Below are positions 8,374 to 17,305 of a stretch of 64,000 nt of DNA, piece by piece; the first letter of the stretch is position 1, and every line of letters starts with the position of its first letter. This DNA comes from DMER64 sp964554535 (GTDB taxonomy: Bacteria; Bacteroidota; Bacteroidia; Bacteroidales; UBA932). Below the pieces are notes generated by a model. It was given only the letters and a program-made list of their open reading frames with translations. It had not been told where the DNA came from and made no database searches. The stretch is from assembly GCA_964554535.1 (NCBI GenBank), contig CAZKPB010000006.1:1-64000 (forward strand). The letters run 5' to 3'. Both the position numbers and the translations under genes were made by a program.

Positions 8374-9637
8374 ACTCGGTCACCTTAAAGCGATCGTCCA
8401 AACGCCTTCCCACTACCCAGACAATGTCCTGCGCGCTGCACAGCACGTGGATATTCTGTTTTTCCGCAAGCGGCACCTTTAAATCCACCAGCAAATCGCT
8501 CACCTTTTTAAACCCTTGCATGCCCAGAGGCATCAGGCGATCTCCGGTTTGCCACGGCCTGAGGGTCAGCGGAAAGTCAAGCCGGTCCGCATCAAGCCAG
8601 ACCTCATTGGGACCGGCGGGCAGCGGTGCCCCGGCCTCACGTTCCTCCACCACCCAGTCCACCTTCGGTGCCTTGTCCACACAACTCCCTTCCGAGAGTT
8701 TGCGTACCTGCAAGACCAGACGGTCCACCCACACACTGTGCGTACGCGAATAGAAACGCTTCCCGCTCTGCCCCTGCATAGACCTGAACACCGCCTTTAT
8801 CTGTGCCGAGGCAAACCCGTAGGGTTGCAGCAGCAAAAACAACCAATACTCCCCTTGCCCGTCCGCCAGTAACGCGGGCACGGAAAAACCGCCCTTCACT
8901 TCCAGTTTGGGGCGTTTCTCCCGCCACAAGGCATCCACCAACTGTTGGGATTGGCATAAATAATCGGCGTTCCGGCACATCCTTTCCACTGCATGCGGGG
9001 TAATTTCTTCCAGCACCGGCATCACCAGGTGGCGTATTTTGTTCCGGGCGTACAAAGTTTGGGCATTGGTGCAGTCCTCACAAAAACCGATTCCGTGTTG
9101 GGCGGCATAGGCGGCAATTTCCGGACGGGTCACGTCCAGCAACGGACGAATGATGCGACCCGTTTTGCGGGGTATACCGCTGGCTCCGCGCAGTCCGGTA
9201 CCCCGAAGCTGGTTGAGCAGCATGGTCTCGGCCCTGTCGTTGGCATTGTGCGCCACGGCTATGCAAGAAAAACCCAGTTGGATGCACAATTGTTCAAACC
9301 AGTCATAGCGCAGGTCCCGGGCCGCCATTTCTACCGATATGCCCAGTCGCTCTGCCGTCTGTAAGGCGTCCACCGTCTGCGTGTAAAAGGGAATCTGCAG
9401 TTGTTTGGCCCATTCACACACAAAAGCCTGATCCCTGAGGCTTTCCTCTCCCCTGAGCGAAAAATTCATATGGGCTACGGCAAGGGGAATCTGAAAAGCG
9501 GCCCCCCTTTGCTGCATCCAGTTCAACGCCAGATGGGCCAATACCATAGAATCCACCCCGCCGCTCACGGCAAGCAAAATTCCCGAACAGGGTTGGGGAA
9601 TCAATGCTTCCATTGATTGGCAGAATATCCGTTCCAT
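8339..9637 (-). CDS. tilS: tRNA(Ile)-lysidine synthetase
   Basis: Converts cytidine 34 of the CAU-anticodon tRNA(Ile) to lysidine so that it reads AUA. It has 432 residues. The PP-loop motif SGGVDSM lies at 25-31; HNANDRAET follows near 125; and a C-terminal TilS domain carries GDRLMPLGM and KKVSDLLVDLKVP. It is the last gene of a four-gene run with proS, an unknown gene and a DUF3078 gene, with a 1-bp gap to the last of these. The 3' end overlaps sppA by 35 bp. Confidence 0.95.
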   Translation of the reverse strand: MERIFCQSMEALIPQPCSGILLAVSGGVDSMVLAHLALNWMQQRGAAFQIPLAVAHMNFSLRGEESLRDQAFVCEWAKQLQIPFYTQTVDALQTAERLGISVEMAARDLRYDWFEQLCIQLGFSCIAVAHNANDRAETMLLNQLRGTGLRGASGIPRKTGRIIRPLLDVTRPEIAAYAAQHGIGFCEDCTNAQTLYARNKIRHLVMPVLEEITPHAVERMCRNADYLCQSQQLVDALWREKRPKLEVKGGFSVPALLADGQGEYWLFLLLQPYGFASAQIKAVFRSMQGQSGKRFYSRTHSVWVDRLVLQVRKLSEGSCVDKAPKVDWVVEEREAGAPLPAGPNEVWLDADRLDFPLTLRPWQTGDRLMPLGMQGFKKVSDLLVDLKVPLAEKQNIHVLCSAQDIVWVVGRRLDDRFKVTESTTRICKVRLL

Positions 9638-9638
9638 A

Positions 9639-10727
9639 CTACCTGGCAGCGCGTTTGGCGCGCACTTCCGTATTGGTGATGGAATAGGAAAGTCCTATGG
9701 ACAGCACTTCTTTAAATTGAACACGGGCGGCTTTGTTGCCGGTAGCATCGGCAATCTTGATTTTGTCGTCGTAGATGAGGTTGGTGCGGATGTTAGCACT
9801 CATCAGTTTGTTGACCTTCATGCTGATTGCCAGATCCCAGTTGACCTTTACATTGAGCGGATGGTCCAGATAGTCGGAGAACAGAGTCAAATCCGTACTC
9901 ACGTTCACGTTTTTGAACACGTCCTTGGCAAAATTCATTTTCAACTGGGCACCGAACTCGGCACGTACCTTCTGGTCCACAGCGTTGCCGTACAGACTGC
10001 GCAACTGGGGCTTGTCAACCACCACTATCCCGCCGGTCAAAGGAGCAAAGTTGAATGACAACCATTTAAAAGGCTTGTACTCAATACCCAAAGCTAACGA
10101 CGAATTCAAGGGAGCCAGGAATTGTGATATCAGCACCGTGTCGGCCGCTGTGTATTTGAAACCGTTGGCCATCTGGGTTTTGATATTGAACACGGCAGAA
10201 AAATACAGATTGTCCGCAGCCTTGTACCCGAATTTGGAATCCAGCATCAGCCGGTCATCCGATTTCTTGGTGATATCTCCCCAGGTCTTCAGAAAGCCGT
10301 ACCCCATCTGGAAACGGTTTTCAAAAATGAGTTTCTCTTTGGAATAATTGGCTTTGGCGTCTATATAACCGCCCAGCGACAGGGAACTGTTCCCCCCGGC
10401 GGCCCAGTTGTTGAGGGAGGTCTGCGTGAAGTTGAACTGGGACAGCAGCGAATTGGTCCAAAAAGTGGGTTTGGGCGGCTGAGGTAAGGTGGGCAGACCC
10501 GCCTGACGACTTTCCGCAATGTATTTGGCAATCAACAGCGAATCTTCATACGCCCTCTGGCGGGCGGAATCCACTTTGGCCGCCAGCACAATATACATAC
10601 GTTCCAACTCCGCGTATGTGGGTATCTCCAAGGTGTCTTTCCCCACCACACGCAGCGAGTCTTTCTGTTGCGCCCAGGCAGTGCCGGCACACAGAAAACA
10701 TAACACAACAAGAAGGATTTTTTTCAT
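9639..10727 (-). CDS. DUF3078 outer-membrane barrel protein
   Basis: A 362-residue protein with signal peptide (cleavage near GTAWAQ). After a short helical region (residues 35-75) comes a predicted beta-barrel with the DUF3078 hallmarks: FWTNSLLSQFNFTQTSL, NNWAAGGNSSLSL and many alternating aromatic strands. Members are common in Bacteroidota outer membranes; the function is not known. It is 9 bp downstream of the unknown gene at 10737 and 1 bp upstream of tilS. Confidence 0.85.
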   Translation of the reverse strand: MKKILLVVLCFLCAGTAWAQQKDSLRVVGKDTLEIPTYAELERMYIVLAAKVDSARQRAYEDSLLIAKYIAESRQAGLPTLPQPPKPTFWTNSLLSQFNFTQTSLNNWAAGGNSSLSLGGYIDAKANYSKEKLIFENRFQMGYGFLKTWGDITKKSDDRLMLDSKFGYKAADNLYFSAVFNIKTQMANGFKYTAADTVLISQFLAPLNSSLALGIEYKPFKWLSFNFAPLTGGIVVVDKPQLRSLYGNAVDQKVRAEFGAQLKMNFAKDVFKNVNVSTDLTLFSDYLDHPLNVKVNWDLAISMKVNKLMSANIRTNLIYDDKIKIADATGNKAARVQFKEVLSIGLSYSITNTEVRAKRAAR

Positions 10728-10736
10728 ATAGATAGA

Positions 10737-11450
10737 TTAATTGTCTGCTTTTACGTCATCAGAACGGTAAGAGAATCCCAACCGTTTTCCGGTCTGCATC
10801 TTGGCACTGTCAATCTTGGCATTCATCTGATCTACGCTGGCCACGGCCACCAGGTCGTAGGGAGGAGCCAGCAGGTCAAATTGCAACGTATACATGACGG
10901 CCGTCTCCACTATGGCCACGAGCGCTTCCTTATTGATAAAACGCTGGCCGAAGGCTTCCAGGCGTTTCTTGGCCAACTGGCGCTTGCCTTCCGTAAAAAA
11001 ACTGCGGTCCTTGTTGATGAACAGCCGGGCCACCAGGTAGCCCACGTCGTCTTTGCGGTTGTATTTGAACGAATCGGAAAGAAAATTATACACGGAAATC
11101 TGCCCGCAATAGGAAGCCTCGGGAGCATTTTTCACGTATTCGTTCTTCCAGACGGGATGGTCCCTGTCAAACTGAAATACATCTGTATGCATGCTGAACA
11201 GCAGCACGTCATCCGCAAACTTCAACTCGGCCTCGTACTTGCCCCGGTCACGGTATTCAAAACGTGCGCGACGGTTTTGCTCGTCTTCCAACACTTCGTT
11301 TACGTCGTTGCTCATCTCGTGCAATACTTCCTTGAGTTGATTAAACACCTCAAAGGTCTGCACGTATACTTGATTTTTCAGTTTGGCTTTTAGCCTGAAC
11401 AAATCTAAAATCTGCTGCCTGCCGGCGGCAGGCTCGTCTGAATTGGCCAT
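10737..11450 (-). CDS. Conserved cytoplasmic protein of unknown function
   Basis: A 237-residue soluble protein with no signal or membrane segment. The first 80 residues are charged and probably helical (DLFRLKAKLKNQVYVQTFEVF, then a coiled-coil-like stretch). The middle is a mixed alpha/beta region with YCGQISVYNFLSDSF and KDDVGYLVARLFINKD. I do not recognise a catalytic motif. It stands 11 bp downstream of proS and 9 bp upstream of the DUF3078 gene, so it is co-transcribed with a translation gene. I recall similar proteins in other Bacteroidota but cannot name a family. Confidence 0.8.
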   Translation of the reverse strand: MANSDEPAAGRQQILDLFRLKAKLKNQVYVQTFEVFNQLKEVLHEMSNDVNEVLEDEQNRRARFEYRDRGKYEAELKFADDVLLFSMHTDVFQFDRDHPVWKNEYVKNAPEASYCGQISVYNFLSDSFKYNRKDDVGYLVARLFINKDRSFFTEGKRQLAKKRLEAFGQRFINKEALVAIVETAVMYTLQFDLLAPPYDLVAVASVDQMNAKIDSAKMQTGKRLGFSYRSDDVKADN

Positions 11451-11461
11451 ATATAAATAAA

Positions 11462-12934
11462 TTAGTAAGCTCTGGCAAAAACCACTCTCTGTTTAGAAGG
11501 TTTGCCACTGTACATGCAAACGCCGGGTTCCGGATTTTCTTCTTCCGGAATCAGACGGATGGTGGCTTTGGTTTCTTCCTGTATCTTTAATTCCGTTTCC
11601 GTGGTACCGTCCCAGTGGCACAGGAAGAAGCCACCGTCCTCAATGCGCGCCTTGAATTCTTCATAGCTGTCCACCTTGTAAGTATGCGCCTGGCGGAAAT
11701 CCAGCGCTTTCCGGTAGATGTTTTCCTGTATCTGTTCCAACAGGTCTTCTATATATTTGGCAGCGCCTTCCATAGGCAGCACAATCTTTTCCAGGGTGTC
11801 GCGACGGGCAATTTCCACCGTGTTGTTGGCCATATCTCTGGGACCTATGGCCACGCGTACGGGAACGCCCTTCACTTCCCATTCGGAGAATTTGAAGCCC
11901 GAGCGGACATTGTCACGGGCGTCAATTTTCACCGAGATGCCTTTAGCTTCCAGTTCTTTCTTGAGCACTTCCATGTGTGCGCACATGGCGGTGAGTTCTT
12001 CCTCGCCTTTGTAGATGGGAACCATCACCACCTGGATGGGAGCCAATTTGGGAGGCAGTACCAATCCGTGATTGTCCGAGTGGGCCATAATCAAAGCGCC
12101 CATAAGACGGGTGGATACACCCCACGAGGTAGCCCATACATATTCCAGATTGCCTTCCTTGTTGGCAAACTGCACATCAAACGCCTTGGCAAAATTCTGT
12201 CCCAGGAAGTGAGAGGTACCGGCCTGCAAGGCCTTACCGTCCTGCATCATAGCTTCTATACACAGGGTATCCAACGCACCGGCAAAACGTTCGTTGGCCG
12301 TTTTAGGCCCTACCAAAACCGGCAAGGCCATCATATCACGGGCAAAGGCAGCATACACGTTAACCATCCGGCGGGCTTCCTCAATGGCTTCCTGCGCCGT
12401 GGCGTGCGCCGTATGGCCTTCCTGCCACAAGAACTCGGCCGTACGCAGGAAGAGGCGGGTACGCATTTCCCAGCGTACCACATTGGCCCACTGGTTACAC
12501 AAGATGGGCAGGTCACGGTATGATTTTATCCAGCCCTTGTAGCTGTTCCATATAATAGTCTCACTGGTGGGGCGTACAATAAGTTCTTCTTCCAGTTTGG
12601 CCGAGGGGTCCACTACCACGCCGTTCCCGTTGGGATTAGCCATAAGGCGGTGATGCGTAACTACGGCGCACTCTTTGGCAAAGCCTTCCACGTGTTCGGC
12701 CTCTTTACTCAAAAACGACTTGGGAATAAACAGCGGAAAATAAGCATTCTGGTGACCGGTTTCTTTAAAACGGCGATTCAGGTCAGCCTGCATTTTCTCC
12801 CATATTGCGTATCCGTAAGGTTTTATTACCATACATCCTCTCACGGCAGAATTTTCTGCCAAATCCGCCTTGACTACAAGGTTGTTATACCACTCGGAAT
12901 AATTTTCTTCCCTGTTCGTGATTTCTTTTGCCAT
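11462..12934 (-). CDS. proS: Prolyl-tRNA synthetase, archaeal/eukaryotic type
   Basis: Charges tRNA(Pro) with proline. With the start at 12934 (MAKEITNREENYSEWY) it has 490 residues, the length of the archaeal-type (type 3) ProS that Bacteroidota use, without the bacterial editing insertion. Class II motifs are visible: RPTSETIIW, then VVRWEMRTRLFLRTAEFLWQEGHTAH (motif 2 region) and GVSTRLMGALIMAHSDNHGL (motif 3). An anticodon-binding domain follows, then a zinc-like C-terminal tail. A longer frame from 12985 adds 17 residues without a ribosome site and crosses promoter-like DNA. First gene of the proS-unknown-DUF3078-tilS run. Confidence 0.95.
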   Translation of the reverse strand: MAKEITNREENYSEWYNNLVVKADLAENSAVRGCMVIKPYGYAIWEKMQADLNRRFKETGHQNAYFPLFIPKSFLSKEAEHVEGFAKECAVVTHHRLMANPNGNGVVVDPSAKLEEELIVRPTSETIIWNSYKGWIKSYRDLPILCNQWANVVRWEMRTRLFLRTAEFLWQEGHTAHATAQEAIEEARRMVNVYAAFARDMMALPVLVGPKTANERFAGALDTLCIEAMMQDGKALQAGTSHFLGQNFAKAFDVQFANKEGNLEYVWATSWGVSTRLMGALIMAHSDNHGLVLPPKLAPIQVVMVPIYKGEEELTAMCAHMEVLKKELEAKGISVKIDARDNVRSGFKFSEWEVKGVPVRVAIGPRDMANNTVEIARRDTLEKIVLPMEGAAKYIEDLLEQIQENIYRKALDFRQAHTYKVDSYEEFKARIEDGGFFLCHWDGTTETELKIQEETKATIRLIPEEENPEPGVCMYSGKPSKQRVVFARAY

Positions 12935-12966
12935 ATTATGTTTAGTTATTTGGTATAATTTTTGAC

Positions 12967-12974
12967 TACATTTG
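12967..12974 (+). promoter_or_regulatory. Putative -7 box (TACATTTG) for the Tyr/Trp-rich lipoprotein gene
   Basis: Exact TAnnTTTG match 63 bp upstream of the ATG at 13038. The -33 element is not clear: the nearest TTTG (12949-12952) is 14 bp upstream. Confidence 0.5.
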
Positions 12975-12992
12975 TAGTGAAACATTTACGTG

Positions 12993-13000
12993 CAAAAGTA
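12993..13000 (-). promoter_or_regulatory. Putative -7 box (TACTTTTG) for the proS operon
   Basis: Minus-strand TAnnTTTG match 58 bp upstream of the proS ATG, overlapping the leader of the divergent lipoprotein gene. No -33 partner is visible. Confidence 0.45.
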
Positions 13001-13025
13001 CGTAATTTGACTAAATTAACTAACC

Positions 13026-13032
13026 AGGAGGT
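13026..13032 (+). promoter_or_regulatory. Strong Shine-Dalgarno (AGGAGGT)
   Basis: Seven bases complementary to the anti-SD core, 5 bp before the ATG at 13038. Bacteroidota genes seldom carry strong SD sites, so this fixes the start and suggests high translation. Confidence 0.7.
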
Positions 13033-13037
13033 GCAAA

Positions 13038-14363
13038 ATGAAAAATAATTTCACTCTATTATCGGTGCTGGCAGGGTTCCTTTTAGTATCCTGCGGGTCC
13101 GGATTCCAAATGGCATCCTCTGCATACGACGATGCCACCTATTACAGGCCCAGTGCCCAGGCCCGCGCCCAATTGGTGCCCGATGCCACTGAAGCCCGAC
13201 GTCTTAAAGAAAAGACCCTCTCAAACAATGTAGAAACTGTATATCCCGATGAAACCGGTACCGTAGCTATTGACGTGCGCCCGGGGACCACTTACCTCAT
13301 CACCACATCGGACGATGATTCCTACGCCCGCAAACTGGCCCTCTTTGATGACAATGACGAGGATGATTTTTCTTTGACAATCAACCTGAATTACGGGTTC
13401 GGTTACGGTTATAATTCCTGGTACGACCCCTGGTATTACGGTTATTCCTGGTACCGACCCTGGAGCTACTACCGTCCCTGGTACACAAGCTGGTACGGCG
13501 GATGGTATGATCCCTGGTACTATGGCGGCGGATGGTACGGCAATTATTACGGCGGATGGTATGATCCCTGGTATTACGGCGGCTGGTACAGCCCCTACTA
13601 TTACGGCGGATGGTACGACCCCTGCTACTACAATTACGGTTACTGGCCCGGCGGCTATTTCCCCAACCACCACGGAGGCGGTGACGGACACAGTTATGCC
13701 TATCGCAACAATACCCGACGCGTGGAACCCTCAGTCACAGGATCCAATACCCGCAGCAGCGTCCGCTCCGGCAGTTCTTACCAAAGGGTGACCCCAAAAG
13801 TGAATCAGGTAAGCGGCACGCGCCAGACAGCTTCCGAATCTTCTGCCAACACAAGCGCCAATCCCTCCTACCGCAGGGTCAACGGCACCACCGGTACGGC
13901 CGTTTTCCGGAACCCGGAATCTGACACTAAATCCGACGGACGCACCACAAGTACACAAGGCACCACTATGTACCGCCGCTCGTCCAACCTTTCCGGCAAC
14001 AGCAGCAACGCAACTACAGGTAACAGCACGGTGCGCAGCAGCAGTTCCAACAGCAGCAGCAAAGCCACAACCAGTAACCCGGGCAGCAGCCGCAGTTTCT
14101 ACAGAAGCAGCAGCACTCCTTCCCGCAGCGTGAATGCCACCGCGGCCCAAGGTTCTTCCGTATCGCGCAGCGCGGCAGCATCCAGCTCGCGTTCCTCATC
14201 CGGAAGCTCATCTTACAGTCGCAGTTCATCCGGTAGTTCAAGCTCAAGCCGCAGCTCGTACAGTTCCGGCGCCTCGTCTTCCGGCAGTTCGGGCGGCAGC
14301 TACTCCTCGGGCAGTAGCAGCTCTTCGCGTTCCGGAGGCGGAGGGGGCAGTTACCGCAGGTAA
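13038..14363 (+). CDS. Tyr/Trp/Gly-repeat and Ser-rich lipoprotein, unknown function
   Basis: A 441-residue lipoprotein (lipobox LLVSC, Cys 19). Three parts: a folded-looking N-terminal region (20-115, with a short acidic DDNDEDD stretch); a Tyr/Trp/Gly/Pro-rich region (about 116-215) that includes three tandem 18-residue units starting at residues 153, 171 and 189 (each YGGWYDP[WC]YY...); and a Ser/Thr/Asn-rich tail (220-441) that ends in nearly pure Ser/Gly with scattered Arg. The repeats are exact 54-base periods in DNA (13494, 13548, 13602). It is followed 36 bp later by a FadL-type barrel. Surface exposure and adhesive or fibrous behaviour are guesses from composition. Secreted Bacteroidales proteins of like composition exist as far as I recall, without a known role. 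Confidence 0.8.
   Translation: MKNNFTLLSVLAGFLLVSCGSGFQMASSAYDDATYYRPSAQARAQLVPDATEARRLKEKTLSNNVETVYPDETGTVAIDVRPGTTYLITTSDDDSYARKLALFDDNDEDDFSLTINLNYGFGYGYNSWYDPWYYGYSWYRPWSYYRPWYTSWYGGWYDPWYYGGGWYGNYYGGWYDPWYYGGWYSPYYYGGWYDPCYYNYGYWPGGYFPNHHGGGDGHSYAYRNNTRRVEPSVTGSNTRSSVRSGSSYQRVTPKVNQVSGTRQTASESSANTSANPSYRRVNGTTGTAVFRNPESDTKSDGRTTSTQGTTMYRRSSNLSGNSSNATTGNSTVRSSSSNSSSKATTSNPGSSRSFYRSSSTPSRSVNATAAQGSSVSRSAAASSSRSSSGSSSYSRSSSGSSSSSRSSYSSGASSSGSSGGSYSSGSSSSSRSGGGGGSYRR
13494..13655 (+). repeat. 54-bp tandem repeat, three units, inside the lipoprotein gene
   Basis: Units begin at 13494, 13548 and 13602 with the shared start TACGGCGGATGGTA(T/C)GA. The first two are closest; the third diverges in its second half. 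The period is 18 codons and keeps frame. Confidence 0.85.
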
Positions 14364-14399
14364 GCGTACCACATACACTAACATTTGAAACAGAAGCAT

Positions 14400-15905
14400 A
14401 TGAAAAAGTATATCCTTTTGGCGGCCTTGCTTGTACCGTCCTTCGCCTCGGCACAAAACGCTTTTGACGCGCTCCGCTATTCACAGGTCAACTACCAGGG
14501 AACCGCCCGCTCCATGGGTTTGGGAAACGCCATGACGGCACTTGGCGGCGACTTTGGCGCCATTACCATCAACCCGGCAGGCTCCGCTCTTTATCCCTAT
14601 TCGGAAATCTCCTTTACTCCGTACATTGGGTCCAATGCTTCGGAAGTGGTTTATCAGGGGCAATATACCGATGACCGGATCTCCCGCGCCGGCATCTCTC
14701 ACGTGGGTTATGTGGGAAGTTTACCTACCGGAAGAGGCACGGGCGCGGTGGGCGTCACCTTTGCCGTGGGATATAACAAGGTGCAGGACTTTACATCACG
14801 CACTTCAGTCAAGGTGAACGGAGCCACCACCAGTTGGCTCACGCCAGTGGCGGAACAGGCCAACGGGTTTGCCAGTGCAGATATGGAGTACGGCGACAAT
14901 TACAACCCCTACTTTGATTCCGGAGCCAGTTGGCGCTCCATTCTGGCCTGGAATACTTACTTGCTGGACCTGCTGCCGGAAACGACAGACCAATACATAG
15001 CCGGCACAGAGAATCTGGACGGCACCTCCATCTACGTGGGAGGTCCGCTGGACCAGCGTTTTTCCAAAGAAAGCTCGGGAAGCGTGGGAGAATATCTCTT
15101 AAATATGGGTCTCAATGTGGGCGACCGCGTCTATCTGGGAGCCAGCGCCACTTTTCAGAGTATTTATTATAAAGGTTTTGAACGTTTTACGGAAACCACT
15201 CAAGATCCGTCGGCCTTTCAGACCGGTCTGGAAGAATACACCCATACATACGACCAGACTACCAACGGTGTGGGATTTAATCTCAAAGTGGGGGTCATTG
15301 TACTTCCCACCCATAACCTGCGTATTGGTATGAGTATTTCCACGCCCACCTGGACCCGGCTGTCCGAGGAATGGCAGGAAACCATAAGTGCATACTATAC
15401 CGAAGGCAACAACGAAGACAAAAGCCCTCTGGGATTCATAAACTATAACGTCCGCACCCCCATGCATCTCAACCTGGGATTTGCCTATACTTTTGGAAAT
15501 GCAGGGCTGATAAGCGTAGATTATGAAGGCGTCAATTACCGCAGTATGCACCTCAAAGGAGTAGATGACCCCTATCTGTTTGAAGACGTGAATGAAGCCA
15601 TACAGAATCCGGAAAGCACCTTCCAATACGCCAACAATTTGCGCGTAGGCGGTGAAATCCGCCTCAACCCAATGGTATTGCGCGCAGGATACAGTTTCTA
15701 CGACAAGCCGGAAGCCTCTTATGATAACACGCACATAGCCTCGGCCGGCATCGGGTTCCGCAACGGTAACGGGTTCTTTACGGATTTGGGCTTGGCATAC
15801 CGTCTCAAAGAAAAAGAAACATTTTCCCTTTATAATGAAGAGATATACGGCACCAACCAGTTAAGCAATCTTAAAGTCTTACTGACCCTGGGCTGGCGCT
15901 TCTAA
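14400..15905 (+). CDS. FadL/OmpP1-type outer-membrane barrel protein
   Basis: A 501-residue protein with a signal peptide (cleavage near FASAQ). It then shows the FadL/TodX hallmarks: YQGTARSMGLGNAMTALGGD and an INPAGSALYP hatch-region motif, followed by amphipathic strands and a terminal LLTLGWRF beta signal. Members move hydrophobic molecules across the outer membrane; no substrate can be read from the sequence. I start at the ATG at 14400; the frame is also open from a TTG at 14385, but the signal peptide begins at MKKYILL. It follows the Tyr/Trp-rich lipoprotein by 36 bp and overlaps the convergent WbqC gene by 27 bp. Confidence 0.88.
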   Translation: MKKYILLAALLVPSFASAQNAFDALRYSQVNYQGTARSMGLGNAMTALGGDFGAITINPAGSALYPYSEISFTPYIGSNASEVVYQGQYTDDRISRAGISHVGYVGSLPTGRGTGAVGVTFAVGYNKVQDFTSRTSVKVNGATTSWLTPVAEQANGFASADMEYGDNYNPYFDSGASWRSILAWNTYLLDLLPETTDQYIAGTENLDGTSIYVGGPLDQRFSKESSGSVGEYLLNMGLNVGDRVYLGASATFQSIYYKGFERFTETTQDPSAFQTGLEEYTHTYDQTTNGVGFNLKVGVIVLPTHNLRIGMSISTPTWTRLSEEWQETISAYYTEGNNEDKSPLGFINYNVRTPMHLNLGFAYTFGNAGLISVDYEGVNYRSMHLKGVDDPYLFEDVNEAIQNPESTFQYANNLRVGGEIRLNPMVLRAGYSFYDKPEASYDNTHIASAGIGFRNGNGFFTDLGLAYRLKEKETFSLYNEEIYGTNQLSNLKVLLTLGWRF

Positions 15906-16481
15906 CACCCGCCAGGCCTGGTTGCCTTCATTAAACAATAAATCCAGTATACTTTGCCCGGGGACAAATCCATGTTTCCGGGCAAATACTTGATAATAGG
16001 GCATCGGTTCATAGGCGGGCAGGCTGTTGCGGTAATCGTGCGGATAAGAAGGCGCATATTCCTGAGTGAAAGCCACCTTTACATCCCATTCCATCAGGTT
16101 AAGGGCCAGACACAACAACCGGGTATTGTAGTCCATCAGCGACACCGGCCCCTTGAGACGGTAACAGGCCTCCACCTCATCGGCAAAATATTCAAAATAA
16201 GGGGCCGAGCTATAGGCACTCGCAATGGCACGCCAGTGAATCATTTGCCAGGGCGTGCTGAAGTCAAGCAGCACTTCCGTAATAGGGGTTTTCTCCCCGT
16301 GCCGGCGTACTACGGGCACTACAAGAGGCAACGCTCCGTTGGCCCCGCAAATGGAGCAACGGCTGCGAATGGTCTGTTTCTGATAATTCTCGTGCTGTTC
16401 AATCACCCATACGTCAGAGGGCCTGAGTGCGGCAAAGCAGGCTATGGGAGGCCAGTAGGCCGTGGAGAAGACCGCTTCCAT
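15879..16481 (-). CDS. WbqC family protein
   Basis: A 200-residue cytoplasmic protein of the WbqC family, whose members occur in O-antigen or other surface polysaccharide contexts; the biochemical function is unknown. Matching features: the start VFSTAYWPPIACFAAL, WVIEQHENYQKQTIRSRC (a conserved HxxYxKxxxR pattern), and YNTRLLCLALNLM. The gene starts 5 bp after lpxA ends, so it is the last gene of the lpxD-lpxC-lpxA run, which ties it to envelope glycolipid synthesis. Its 3' end overlaps the FadL-type gene by 27 bp. Confidence 0.85.
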   Translation of the reverse strand: MEAVFSTAYWPPIACFAALRPSDVWVIEQHENYQKQTIRSRCSICGANGALPLVVPVVRRHGEKTPITEVLLDFSTPWQMIHWRAIASAYSSAPYFEYFADEVEACYRLKGPVSLMDYNTRLLCLALNLMEWDVKVAFTQEYAPSYPHDYRNSLPAYEPMPYYQVFARKHGFVPGQSILDLLFNEGNQAWRVLEAPAQGQ

Positions 16482-16486
16482 AGCGG

Positions 16487-17287
16487 CTATTCGTCATCTC
16501 CGCGTTTTCCCTTGAGCGGGATGATGCCTCTGTGCGAGGCGCGGATAAAAGCCAAAATGATATTACGTTCTTCAGATACTTCCAGAATTTCTTCCACCTT
16601 GTCACAGGCATCGCTGATATTCAGTCCCACCTGATAGATGATGCGGTAAACATCATGAATGCGTTCTATCTGGTCCGAGGTGAATCCCCTGCGGCGCAGC
16701 CCTATCACATTGATGCCGCAATAGCACAACGGACGACGACCGGCTATGACGTACGGCGGCACGTCTTTGCCAATCATGGAGCCGCCGGAAACCATGGCAT
16801 GCATGCCAATATGTGAGAACTGGTGCGCGGCCGAGGCCCCACCTAAAATAGCATAAGTATCTACGTCCGTTTCTCCGGCCAGACCGGTATAAGACGTCAG
16901 AATCACATGGTCACTGATATTGCAGTCATGCGCCACATGCACATAAGACATAATAAGGCAGTTGTTGCCAATACGCGTGGTGCCCTTGTGGCTGGCGGCC
17001 GTCCCGCGGTTGACGGTGGCACATTCTCTGATGGTCACATTATCACCTATCTCTACATACGAAATTTCACCGGCATATTTTAAATCCTGGGGGATGGCAC
17101 CCACCACGGCTCCGGGAAAAATACGGCAGTTTTTGCCTATTTTAACGTAATCCATTATGGTGACGTTGGAACCCACCCATGTGCCTTCACCGATTTCCAC
17201 GTGTTCCGCTATGGTGGAAAAGGCACCCACCGTTACCCCCTGGCCTAACTTGGCATTGGGATGAATGATATTTAACTGTTGTTCCAT
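16487..17287 (-). CDS. lpxA: Acyl-ACP:UDP-GlcNAc O-acyltransferase
   Basis: First step of lipid A synthesis: transfer of a 3-hydroxyacyl chain from ACP to UDP-GlcNAc. It has 266 residues. The N-terminal two thirds are left-handed beta-helix hexapeptide repeats (IHPNAKLGQGVTVGAFSTI and so on), with the catalytic His region VHVAHDCNI near 118-126 and the C-terminal helical domain (GLRRRGFTSDQI). It starts 18 bp after lpxC stops, with no room for a fabZ segment. Confidence 0.95.
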   Translation of the reverse strand: MEQQLNIIHPNAKLGQGVTVGAFSTIAEHVEIGEGTWVGSNVTIMDYVKIGKNCRIFPGAVVGAIPQDLKYAGEISYVEIGDNVTIRECATVNRGTAASHKGTTRIGNNCLIMSYVHVAHDCNISDHVILTSYTGLAGETDVDTYAILGGASAAHQFSHIGMHAMVSGGSMIGKDVPPYVIAGRRPLCYCGINVIGLRRRGFTSDQIERIHDVYRIIYQVGLNISDACDKVEEILEVSEERNIILAFIRASHRGIIPLKGKRGDDE

Positions 17288-17305
17288 TTGTTGCTAAAAT
17301 TTTTT

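Noticed and set aside
11615..12523. 302-codon plus-strand open frame
   Set aside because: Antisense to proS; class II synthetase motifs on the minus strand show which frame is real.
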